A stretch of DNA of 20,406 nt, taken from Auxenochlorella pyrenoidosa. Taxonomy: Eukaryota > Chlorophyta > Trebouxiophyceae > Chlorellales > Chlorellaceae. A program made the position numbers and the translations under genes. This document shows, piece after piece, positions 8,801 through 17,794 of this stretch. The DNA lies in NCBI GenBank assembly GCA_001430745.1, contig KQ481983.1, positions 3,698,341-3,718,746 of the forward strand, given 5' to 3'. The notes beneath the pieces were generated by a model, which was given only the letters and a program-made list of their open reading frames with translations, ran no database searches and was not told the DNA's origin. Position 1 is the stretch's first letter. Each line of letters starts with the position of its first letter.

Positions 8801-11088
8801 TGCACGACCGCGCATGGTCGAGCTTGCCGCTTGCCAGGCCAGGGCGCGCCCGCACTGCACCACTGCCGCCAACCCCGAGCGCGCTCTGGCCTGCTTCCAC
8901 CCTTGCAGGGCGGCCCTGCAGTGGAGGGCCTCACCGCGCTGCTGCCCTGGTTTGGGCCCACGGTGGCAAACGAGGGCGGCCAGCTGTGCGTGGACACCAA
9001 TGTGAACGGCCCGGTGTACTTTCCGCTGGAGGTGGGCGACGTTTCTACTTTGCCCTCCAGAATGCTGCCTCGCCCACTGGTGTGCGGCCCCTTCTGCTGC
9101 CGGCTGGCTGAGCCGTGTCCACTCCCCATGGTTGCAGGGCATGGGGCTGGCCAGCCTGCAGGCCGACGGACCGACGGGCGCTGGCGTGGAGTACCGGCTG
9201 GGAGGAGAGATGGATGTGAGGCTACCCGGGGGGGGGACAATACTGGGGACTTCGCTGCATGCACGGTTTCCCCGTGCGGCTGCCTCAACCCAGGCCAGCT
9301 CTCCAGCTTGCTCCGCAAGCCCCCCTCCATGCCTCGAGGAACTTGCCCCTGACAACTCCTGCTGCCACCCCTGCTGTGCAGTACAAGGTCCTGGACCCCG
9401 CAGCCACGCAGGTGAGGTGGCTTGGCCCGGGGCCTCATCGCCTGCTGCGCCTGCTGTGCCCGCCAGCGCCCTGTGCCCCTGCAGCCCACAAGAATGCCTG
9501 CATGCACGTGGATCATTCTGAACCCACTCCCTTCGTTGCTGCTGCCTGGCCCCATCCCCCCTCCCCGTCCTCTGCAGGCCTGCATCTCGGCTGCCAAGTC
9601 AGAGGTGCTCAACGAGGTGGTCAAGTGCTCCCCGGCGTGCCTGCTCAAGCCCTGGCAGTTTGGGCGGCTGATCTGGCAGGTATGGCGGCCGCGCAGAGGG
9701 CTGCGCCGCAATGTCCCCAGCCATCCACGCCGTGGCTGCACTGCGGGGGCCGCCTGCGCGCAGTCGCGCGCTGCTCACGCAACCGCTGGCGGTACACGTC
9801 AGGCCAAGGGCCACATGCCGTGGTGCGTGCGATGCAGGTCATCACCGGCAGCGACGTGTTTGGCTGGGCCCGCGGCTACCCGTTGGTCCGGCCAACTGTT
9901 GACCCATACACGCCAGAGTGCAACGGCCAGACGTTCTTCGCCGGCCAGCCGCCGCCCTGCCCGAGCGAGCCAGGTGACAGCCGGCTCTGCTGCAGCCGCC
10001 AGGCTTTGCTGGCCAGCCTGCCCCTCCCAGCAGGCCCTGCAGCACATGCGGCACCGCGCAGAGGTGCCTGTCCTCACTGTGAGCGGCCCTGGTCACCCTG
10101 CAGGCCTCCCGCTGCCGACCCCGGCCCCATCCCCAGCTGTCGAGCCCCCGCTGTTGGCACCCGCCCCCGAGCCCGAGGTGCTCCCGCCCGCCCCAGCCCC
10201 CGAGCCGACGCTGGCACCCGAGCCCGCCGTGGAGCCGCCGATGCCGGCAGAGGCGCCTGCCCCCGAGCCTGCTGCGGCACCACCCCTGGTTGCACCTGCC
10301 CCAGGTAAGCAAGCGGCAAGCTGCCTGTGACGTTCGAAAGTCTGGGATTGCCAGCTTTGCTCCTCAAAGCAAACAGCCATGATTAGCCTGCTGGGCAGTT
10401 GCCTGCACAATTAGCCGGATGCTCGCAAAAGGGCTTGCTGGCCTGTCAACTGCGTGTCCTGCCGGCTAAGCACTCCTTGGGGGCCCTGTTGGGCCTGCTA
10501 CCCATCCCTGCCTGACCAAAGCGCCCCCCTCTCTCTGGTGCAGCCCCAGCTGTGGCGCCAGAGGTGCTGCCCCCCCTTGAGGCACCCTCCCCCCAGCCGG
10601 TGCCGGTGGAGCCGCCCGTGTTCGCGCCTGCGCCTGAGCCCACGCCAGAGTCCCCCAGCCTGGCACCCGCCCCGGCTCCCGAACCCGCCGAAGCGCCGCT
10701 GGGGGTGCCGGCTCCGGAGCCGGCTCTGGCCACGCCGCTCCCTGCGCCGGCCCCCGCACCTGGCTCCCTTGACCTGCCTCCGCTGGGTGGCTTGAGCCCG
10801 GGGCTCGCGCCTGCACCCCAGCCCTCGGTCTTGGAGCCGCTGGAGGCGCCGGCCCCCGAGCCAGCCGGCCCTGCGCAAGGATCCTCGTCCGGGCCCGCCT
10901 TTGGCGTCACCACCGACTCGCCCAGCCCCTCCCCCGCCTTCGCTCCCGAGCCCTCTGCCCTGGATGTGCCGGCGCCGGCGCCCGGTCCATTCGAAGACAC
11001 CGCGCCCTCTGCCGACCTGGCACCCGCGCTGGCCCCTGCGCCCGAGCCTTCTGTCGGTCCCGGCCCCGCCCCAGCCCCTAGCAAGTGA
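5892..11088 (+). CDS. Secreted Cys-rich protein with LysM-like segment and Pro-rich (PAPEP) tail; unassigned family
   Basis: Sixteen exons whose phases all agree: 5892-5953, 6083-6132, 6271-6323, 6440-6581, 6704-6983, 7200-7454, 7620-7727, 7836-7996, 8436-8710, 8909-9031, 9138-9215, 9382-9411, 9578-9679, 9838-9973, 10104-10304, 10544-11088; 866 residues. The N-terminus MARLGLPAVALWALLLAI is a typical signal peptide, probably cut near VEA-AP. Residues 39-86 resemble a LysM carbohydrate-binding motif (Cys39, NDT, LGVPWSHISWLNPEI, GTAIC). Residues 103-618 form an ectodomain I cannot place; with the LysM-like part it has 26 cysteines (an even number) and six N-glycosylation sequons. Residues about 622-866 are a Cys-free tail of APAPEP and VEPP units like linkers of hydroxyproline-rich cell-wall glycoproteins. 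There is no membrane segment after the signal peptide and no C-terminal GPI-type hydrophobic end. An extracellular or cell-wall role is inferred. One intron uses a GC donor. The 439-base intron 7997-8435 could hide another exon. Confidence 0.75.
7728..7835 (+). other. GC-AG intron in the secreted-protein gene
   Basis: The exon ending GCCAACAG at 7727 is followed by GCAAGC, the usual form of a GC donor, and the intron ends in GGCTGCAG at 7835. Joining here keeps the phase and gives DANR-ANDC. No GT donor near the exon end gives the same join. Confidence 0.7.
10104..11088 (+). repeat. Degenerate Ala-Pro-Glu-Pro coding repeats (secreted-protein tail)
   Basis: Two exons (10104-10304 and 10544-11088) encode repeated APAPEP, PEPA, VEPP and PAPAP units, about 245 residues with no cysteine. 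The DNA repeats GCCCCCGAGCC-like words. The same DNA read on the minus strand gives a long open frame rich in Gly-Ala-Gly, an effect of composition and not a gene. Confidence 0.8.
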
Positions 11089-12009
11089 CCGCGCTTCCGC
11101 TCCAGGTGATTGCACGTTGAGGCGGACAGTGCAAACCATTTTCAACGGGTGGGTGCTGGCGAGCTGCTGGCTGCACTCACATGAGCGTTTCTCCCTGCCG
11201 CCCACCGGCTGCAGTCAACGAGGAGGCTTTCATTGATGCAACCGCAACGCTCAGCTGCACGAGCTCTGCTGTGCCTCAGGGTGGCGTAGCGCCCTGGGGA
11301 GCTGCCATCGATGCGGCGCCCTCTGGCTGGCGGCTGCCATCAGGGCAGCAGCAGACATACCTGTCCATTGCAGTTTGACGGCTGCAAGGCAGGTATGGCG
11401 CTTGAGGTCTGTGCTGTTCGCTCTTCAACATCCTCCCCTTAATCAATGCATCCCAGCAGAACGTCTTTCTGGACAGTTCCTGATTCTTGATTCCCTGGAC
11501 CCCACTGATGCCCGTGCTTCATTTGTCCTGTGCCTTCTATTCAAGGCCCCCTTCTCGTTCTGCCCTCTCAAGTCACCGCAGCAGTGTACAAGCGGGACTG
11601 AGGGCATGCATGCGTAATAGGCACCAGTTGTAATGGTGCGTGCGACTGTACCAAGGCGGTAGCTCAAGGTGGCGCAGGCGCCGAAGACGGTGGGCTGGGC
11701 CACACCACCGGCTGCTGCTGGCCGATCGATCATATGAGATGGTCCATTACTCGACAAGTAAGCTCGTAAATTGCTACAAAAGGGCGCCACAGGGGCGGAA
11801 GAGCAAATGCAGCGCCACGCAGTCTTCCTTCCCGCCCTGTTGGCCTCGCGGGGTCTCCTGTGCGTGTCTTTCACGTTTTCACACCTTCAGGACAAGCTAC
11901 CGTCTTCTTGCAGCCTTCATACAACCGGCGCGCAGCGGTTCCACCCTTTCGCGGCCCTGCCGGGACTTACACGCCGCCCTGAGGCGCTGGCACTGTCTAT
12001 CAAGCAGCT
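11089..12009. other. Intergenic: 3' UTR of the secreted-protein gene and YJU2B promoter
   Basis: No coding exon with a recognisable product. The first 545 bases fit a 3' UTR ending near the TGTAA at 11629-11633, possibly with a UTR intron from the GTGATT at 11105 to the CAG at about 11214. The remainder should carry the YJU2B promoter; I see no clear TATA box there. Confidence 0.5.
11629..11633 (+). terminator. Chlorophyte poly(A) signal TGTAA
   Basis: TGTAA about 540 bases after the stop codon of the secreted-protein gene, on its strand. TGTAA is the usual polyadenylation signal in green algae. The assignment is by motif and position only. Confidence 0.45.
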
Positions 12010-14293
12010 ATGTCGACTCTGGCGGCCGCGAGGGTGCGGGCCGCTGTCGCCGCTGTCGCTGCTGCCGGCACGCCTCGGCTAACGCTGCCGTGGCTGCCGA
12101 CCAACCTGCTGCTGTCAGAAGGCTTCCTGTCTCACCTGTGTCACTGTGAACTACCTTAGCAAAGGCACCAGCAAAGTTGCAGAATGTTTTGTCCAGAAAC
12201 GCTTCACCAGCGCCCTGGTGGTACGCCCACCCCTCGGCACTCCTCCCCGGGCTCACCTGCCGCACGCCCTGTGGCTCTTCCCCTGCAGGCCGACAACTTT
12301 TACTACCCTCCAAACTATGACCCCAAGAAGGGCAGCCTCAACAAGGTGAAGCTGGCAGCCGCGCCAGGCAGCTGGGCACGTTGGCGCCTGGCCTTGCCCG
12401 GGCCTGCACGTCCGCGGTGGTTACTCCACCCTGTTGCTGACTGCGCGAAACCTCTGCCTCTCGTGCCGCCTCCTGCAGTCCCAGGGTTCCCACGGCGCGC
12501 TGGGTGACCGCGCGCGCAAGCTGGCGAGCGATGGCATCCTCATCATCCGCTTTGAGATGCCCTTCAACGTGTGGTGCGCCGGCTGCGGCCACCTCATCGG
12601 CAAGGTGGGTGCTGGCCGCTGGGGAGCAGGGCACGGCAGGGTCCCATGCGGAGTCATGGCTGCAACAGCTTCTGTGATGTTGTCTGTTAGGCATTGCAAT
12701 TGGCAATTGGCACCTTATCGGGCCAGATGACGCCAGGAAGTGTTCCAGGCCCATGCACGCCTCAGCTTGGCGGGCTCACCAACACACTCAGCAGCATGCC
12801 CTGCAAGCTTGCAACGGTGGTTGGCCTTCTGCACTCCACCACCTGACACAGAGTTGACCTGATTCCCCGCTCTACGGCCCCCCGCTGCACCGCAGGGCGT
12901 GCGCTTCAACGCAGAAAAGAAGCAGGTCGGGCAGTACCATTCCACACGCATTTGGAGCTTCCGCATGCGCACGCCCTGCTGCCAGCACACCATTGAGATC
13001 CACACCGACCCCAAGAACGCCGAATATGTGATCGTGTCGGGGGCGCGCAGGTGAGCTGGGGGGTGTGGGAGCATGGAGGGCCATGGCATGGCACTGCAAG
13101 CCGGCCGCGGTTTGTGCCGGGCTCATAGGCTGCGGGAAGGCAGAGCCTGCTGTGGCTGCCAGGGCGCGCAGGACGCACCAGGCAGCGAGCATTTGCGGAC
13201 GTGGCGCTCTGTCTTGTGCGTTGTGTGCTGAGGCCCTGTGCTGGCTTGCCCTGCCCAGCGGCCCCCCCTGGAGCTCCACCCGCATGCCTTGGGCACGGCC
13301 CGCCCCCGCTGCGTCTTGCAGGAAGGTTGAGTCGTTTGACGCAAAGAAGGCCGGCACCGTGGAGCTGGAGTCGGCTGAAGAGCGGGACAAGCGGGCGGCC
13401 GACCCCTTTGCCCAGCTGGAGCACGGCGGGGAGGACAAGCGGCGCGCGCTGGCGACGTTCACGCAGATTGCGGCCCTGCAGGAAGAGAGCGGCGCCAAGC
13501 ACAGGTGGGCAGGCGGGGGCATTTGCGGTGCCGACCAGTGGCTTGTGGCGCGCACGTGCTGCTTCGGGGCGAGTTGGCTCTGCTTGCGATGTGGCACGCG
13601 GGGAGGGGCAGTGCGGGAGCGCGCGGAGTGATGCAACAGCGCACAAGGCAACGCAGAGTTGCAGCCCTGACATGCGCACAGCGGCGCGTTGGCGGCGCGC
13701 TGGCAGGCTGTGTGGGGGCAAAGTCCTCAGCGCGGTGCGTCATGCACCGACTTCACCCAGTTAGGGGGCAAGATGTGCCAACTAGCAGCTTGCGTGCCAA
13801 CGTCCAGCTTTGCCCGGCAGCCCTGCCTTGCGTCGCCCCAGCTGCTCAATTTGCCGCGCCACTCTGCCCATGCAGAGATGACTATGCCATGAACAAGCAG
13901 CTGCGGCGGCAGATGCGCGGCGCGCGCAAGGAGGAGCAGTCGCGGGATGCACGCCGCCGCGAGCTGGGGCTGCCAGAGCACGTGCGGCTGCTGCCCGAGG
14001 CGCCCGGGGATGCGCTGCGCGCCTCGGCGCAATCATACGGCGGCGACTTTGGCGCGGCGTGGAAGCACAGCCGGCGGGCCATTGGCCAGCAGTCTATCTT
14101 CTCGCAAGGCGCAGTGGCGGCAGCGGCAGCAGCGCGGGGCAGCGGCAGCGGCAGTTCAGGCCACAAGAAGCGGCCTGCCAGCGGCAGCAGCGCCGCTGCC
14201 ACAGCAGCAGCGGGTGTCAGCAAAACGGCGCAGAAGCAACGGCGGCTGGCGCCCAGCGTCAAACTGCGGCTCAGCGAACCAAAGAAGGGATGA
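12010..14293 (+). CDS. YJU2B: YJU2B/CCDC130-type (CWC16 family) pre-mRNA splicing factor
   Basis: Nuclear protein of the CWC16 family, which includes yeast Yju2, a spliceosome step-one factor. Six exons: 12010-12033, 12289-12345, 12479-12604, 12896-13050, 13322-13504, 13876-14293; phases agree and give 320 residues. The N-terminus MSTLAAAR-ADNFYYPP, split by the first intron, is nearly the same as in land-plant homologues, which fixes the start. The core has GILIIRFEMPFNVWCAGC (46-63), GVRFNAEKKQVG (70-81) and TPCCQH (95-100), giving the zinc-site cysteines C60, C63, C97 and C98. TDPKNAEYVIVSGA follows at 106-119 and DPFAQLEHGGEDKR farther on. The C-terminal third is charged, then Ala/Ser/Gly-rich with lysine/arginine clusters that may serve nuclear import. 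Length is close to plant members of the CCDC130 branch. Confidence 0.93.
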
Positions 14294-14334
14294 CGGCATT
14301 CCCTTGCGCTGCCACCTTTGGTGCCTCTGCATTG

Positions 14335-14348
14335 TTGTACCTGTACAA
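14335..14348. repeat. Short palindrome in the YJU2B 3' UTR
   Basis: TTGTAC and GTACAA are perfect inverted arms separated by CT, 42 bases after the stop codon. In RNA the two-base spacer would strain a hairpin, so a double-stranded DNA or protein-binding role is equally possible, as is chance. Confidence 0.4.
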
Positions 14349-14613
14349 TAGACTCAGACTCCTGCCTCGGCTAAGCTTTGTGTCCTGTCTGCATCGAGAC
14401 GGGAAAGATATTCTTTAACAGACGGCTGATATGCCACTTAAAAGCGTCATTATTCAAAAGCACGAGTTTTGCAGGCCTGTGCGCTCGATGCAGGTTGTGT
14501 CGGGCCAAGGGGCGTGGAGCTGCAGCGGCGCCGGCGGGGCCGCAGCAGGGCAGAGGGCGGAAGTAGCTGTCCGGCGCCGAGGCGGCCGAAACACACAAAA
14601 TCCCCATCCTGCA

Positions 14614-14618
14614 TGTAA
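14614..14618 (+). terminator. Chlorophyte poly(A) signal TGTAA
   Basis: TGTAA on the plus strand about 320 bases after the YJU2B stop codon, a usual distance for a green-algal 3' end. Confidence 0.5.
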
Positions 14619-14863
14619 TTGGCGCGCCAGGACACCCACAATGAGAGCCCCGGCGCCTCGACCACGCTCTTCGCGCCCTGCAATGTGCTGTGGGGTGCGG
14701 GCAGCAGCTCCTCATCTGCTCGAGTCAGGCCCCCACATTCCATGATTCCGCGCCCCTGGCCTCCCGGAGAGGGTCATGAGCGCCCTGTAGCGCAGCGAGG
14801 ACGCGCAGCAAGCGAGCAGATAGTAACCGCAGCTTGAGCGTGGCGCCGAGCTTTTGGTCGAGG

Positions 14864-16433
14864 ATGCCCAGCAGCGGGCAAGGAGGTCCGTGCTGCCACT
14901 GCGGTACAAGGAATAGGTGAGCGCAAGCAGGGGGGGGGGGCTGGTCGAGGCTGGAGGTTGCCCAGCCCTGTGCTGACGCTGCTCGGCGCGAACGCACCTT
15001 GGGAGAGCCCCCCAACTGATCTGAGGCTGTCGTGGTTTGGGAGGCGTGGGCAGCCGGGCCTGGGGACCAAGACGAGGCAAAGTCATCACCTGTTGACACC
15101 AAGTTCACTTCCCACCCTGCTTCAGTTGCTGCTGGCGGCGAGGGCCTCCCTCCAAGCCCGTGCTGTGCAATGCGTGCGGAAGGTGCGCTGGGGCGGGGTG
15201 GCAGGAGGGGATTTCCCCGGCGCCCCACCCTTGCTCCAACCCTCCTCACCCGGCTTGCCGCACCAATTTTTGCCTACCCCCTCCCCCCCCTGCAGCCGCT
15301 ACCTGGTCAAGCGCAGCCTGGAAGGTGAACACATGCATGCATGGCATGTTGGTAGGGAGCCCATGGTGCATGGCAGCGTACTCCTGGCCCTCCCGTGCCT
15401 GCGCGACCAACCCCAACCCCACCCTATCCCACCCCCTCTCATCTCAACTACGCCACACACTCCCTGTGGTCATCCCACACCCAACACAGGCTACCAGCCA
15501 CTGCAAACCCGGCGCGAGGCTGGCGGCAAGCAGCAGCTCGACGACAACAGCAAGCCGGCAGCTACGGCAGGCGCCCGCCGTGCCACCGCGGCGGCCGCTG
15601 GCCGCGTGAGCAAGCCCAAGCGGGCAGCGCCCAAGCGGTGAGAAGAGTTCCCAGTGAGGATGGATGAGGCACAGCTCCTGCCTGTGTGGTGCTCTGATGT
15701 GCCAGCATCCAAGCAGGCCCATGCGGGCAACCCGGGGCGCCCAACCCCCAACCTCCCATGTTCTGCCGCCGTACGCCCACCCGGTGCCCACCCCGCTGCC
15801 TGCCCTGTGCAGCAGCATTGACTCGGATGCCTGGCGCAGCGACGTGGAGGACTCCCAGGGTTCGGACACACCCCTCTACCTGACAGACGATTCCGCCGCC
15901 AGCCGCCGCGCATCCGCTCGCCTGGCGGGCGCCCTTAGCCTGCCAGGGGCGGCAGTGGCGGTCGCGGCCGCAGCGCTGGAGGAGCGTGCTGTGGAGCGGG
16001 AGCCCAGCGTGCGCGCCGCAGCGGCTGCCTCCCGCTTGAAGCTCAGCTATATCACAAGCCAGGCACAGCTGGCGCAGGTGTGCTGCCTTTGACGCCGTGG
16101 TGTGCGTGATCAGACCGCAACTTGGGCACGGAACTGTGGGGCGAAGGGGAAGCATGACATGCTGATGCAGGGGTTCAGCCGGCATCAGGGGCGTGGCCCG
16201 GCTGTAACCCTGCCTTCTGTGCCGTGGAGCGCTCAGGGCACTGCAGGCCAGACATCTTGTCAGTGCCTGCGCCTGCCTGACCCATTGCCCTGGTCCTTGG
16301 CCTCCCCTCCCTACCTCCTCCGCAGGAGCTGGGCTCTGCGAACCTGAGAAGCATCGCTGGCGCCTTGTTTGCCAGCAGCCTGCGGCTCAAGCCGCGCAAG
16401 CCGCTGGTCGTCAAGGTGGCGGCCGTGTGGTGA
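14864..16433 (+). CDS. GATA-type zinc-finger protein, plant GATA26/27-like
   Basis: Probable nuclear DNA-binding regulator. Six exons: 14864-14916, 15126-15182, 15296-15324, 15490-15637, 15813-16077, 16326-16433; phases agree and give 219 residues. The finger starts almost at the N-terminus: GPCCHCGT (8-15), WRRGPPSKPVLCNACGSRY (21-39), then EGYQPLQTRRE, following plant GATA26-type proteins (GPCYHCG, PPEKPVLCNACGSRW, NYTPLHAR). Zinc ligands are C10, C13, C32 and C35 with an 18-residue loop, the plant spacing. Two introns cut the finger into three small exons. The usual T-P-L-W is replaced by S-C-C-W. After the finger come Lys/Arg- and Ala-rich stretches, an acidic-serine part (SIDSDAWRSDVEDSQGSDT) and an alanine-rich segment. 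It is much shorter than the land-plant proteins and I see no DEUBAD-like end. The last exon is the least certain; a donor inside it could lead to exons farther on. Confidence 0.8.
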
Positions 16434-17794
16434 GCGCGGTGCCCCGGCATGCCCAAGCCGGAGGACCCGGCTGGGTCTGTCCGGCCCACGCTGCGTCTTC
16501 GAATGAACACATTCTTTGGAGGAGGGCTGCTGACTGCGCATGCACCCGCACTCAGGCAGCACGCGCCTGCGAGGCAGCCCTACCCCCCCCCCCCGGCCGC
16601 TCCTCCAGGATTCTTCGCCCTCCCCTCAGCACCCTGCCCCTTTGTTTGTACCAACAGCCCGAGCAGCTGGCGTGTCGCTGTGCGCCTCTGCTCACTACAA
16701 CAGCCCTTCAAGCCTCCATTTTTGCCTGGCCCTGCCCTCCCTGCCATTTTGGGTGGTTGAGCCCCCAACCATCGTGCCTCACCCACCAAACAGCCCCACT
16801 GTAGCCCAGCCAGCCGATTGCAGCTGGTTGGGCGCCCGCGCACCTGCGTAGTGTATTTGCGGCCCATCCCAAGCAGCGGGGCCTGTCGGCTTGCCACCTC
16901 CGGTATTCCCTGCTCTCTCCCTTTTGCTCCATGCCAGCACCGGCTATGAACGGTCTAACAACTCGCTGCCTCACTGTTCCGAACTTCAAACCCCTCTTTC
17001 ATTGTGCTCACCGCGGCTGGCGTGGCACCCACCCGGCCAGCTCAACCTGCTTTGTTTTGGCCCCACGACCTGCCAGCCAGTCCGGTGTGCCACCTCACCC
17101 TTTTCCAGCCCACACCAGTAGCGCACCTGCCCCCCAGCACCACCTGATGTCAGCACCAGCCATTCGTCGTGGGTGCGCATGCATGCTGCCCACAGCCCGG
17201 CATGACACAAACCCGTTGACACCATTGCAACACCCACCCACCCCCTCTTGTTCTTGCTTTCATTGCCGTGTACAGCGCTCTACGCCCTTTGTGCTCTCGC
17301 CCTGTCCCCGCTTCCTGCTGGCAGGCGCATGCGCCACATTTGTGCGTGTGCGCCTGTGCCAGCCCGCTGGTCTGTGCATCTGCAACCGGCCCTGTTAGAC
17401 TACCAAAAGAGCCTCCCTGTGCTCTGTGTAACATATCTGCTTAACTGGCATGTGCTTGTTCACAAGCAGGCACCGCGCTGCGATGTCGTCATCACAAGTT
17501 CTGCATGCTTGCCAGCTGGCCTAGCAGGATCGATGCGACGTTATGCTTTGCTGGGCGAGAGATGATTCGTGGAAGGCCGCCGATAATCGGTTGCAGACAC
17601 AGAAGGTGTGGCAGTCATACACAAAGGATTTGCAATGAGGGTTGACGGCAGCTGGCTTTGGGGCAGCAGGGTCAGTTAAGCAGGTGCGCACCACCCAGCG
17701 CAGGCAGTCAGCAGCACGTCCAGCCCGCTCGCAGGGGGCTCGCAGCAGCACCGAGGGCCAACGAATGGGCTGCAGGCTGCAAGCTGGGGCTGCG
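16434..17794. other. Convergent 3' region between the GATA gene and ARL5
   Basis: About 1.36 kb without a recognised gene. It is pyrimidine-rich on the plus strand and has a C-run near 16584. The TGTAA at 17427-17431 could end a GATA-gene 3' UTR of about 1 kb. On the minus side the ARL5 3' UTR enters from 17794; I found no TTACA between 17400 and 17794. Open frames here have no family motifs, but unrecognised extra 3' exons of the GATA gene cannot be excluded. Confidence 0.5.
17427..17431 (+). terminator. Chlorophyte poly(A) signal TGTAA
   Basis: TGTAA on the plus strand about 990 bases after the GATA-gene stop codon. It is the only one I noticed on that strand in this region. It implies a long 3' UTR or undetected 3' exons. 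Confidence 0.4.

Larger units (their letters stand above)
14294..14863. other. Intergenic: YJU2B 3' UTR and GATA-gene promoter
   Basis: No gene recognised in 570 bases. The first part fits a 3' UTR with a short palindrome (14335-14348) and a TGTAA at 14614-14618. The rest should hold the promoter of the GATA gene. The minus-strand open frame at 14450-14743 shows no known motif. Confidence 0.5.

Noticed and set aside
8045..9741. Long minus-strand frames of 436 and 373 codons opposite the secreted-protein exons
   Set aside because: They are shadow frames on GC-rich DNA with no recognisable domain, while the plus-strand exons have consistent splice phases.
10446..11084. Gly-Ala-rich minus-strand frame opposite the PAPEP tail
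   Set aside because: It is the complement of the Pro-rich repeat. Repeated GCC/GAG codons give Gly-Ala-Gly automatically; it has no start context, splice structure or homology of its own.
11181..11378. Open frame just downstream of the secreted-protein stop
   Set aside because: It starts after a plausible acceptor but cannot be joined in frame: the stop at 11086-11088 precedes it, and a GT donor overlapping that stop gives another stop within a few codons. Treated as 3' UTR.
14450..14743. Minus-strand frame of 97 codons between YJU2B and GATA
   Set aside because: A non-repetitive stretch looked protein-like, but there is no known motif or supporting splice site.
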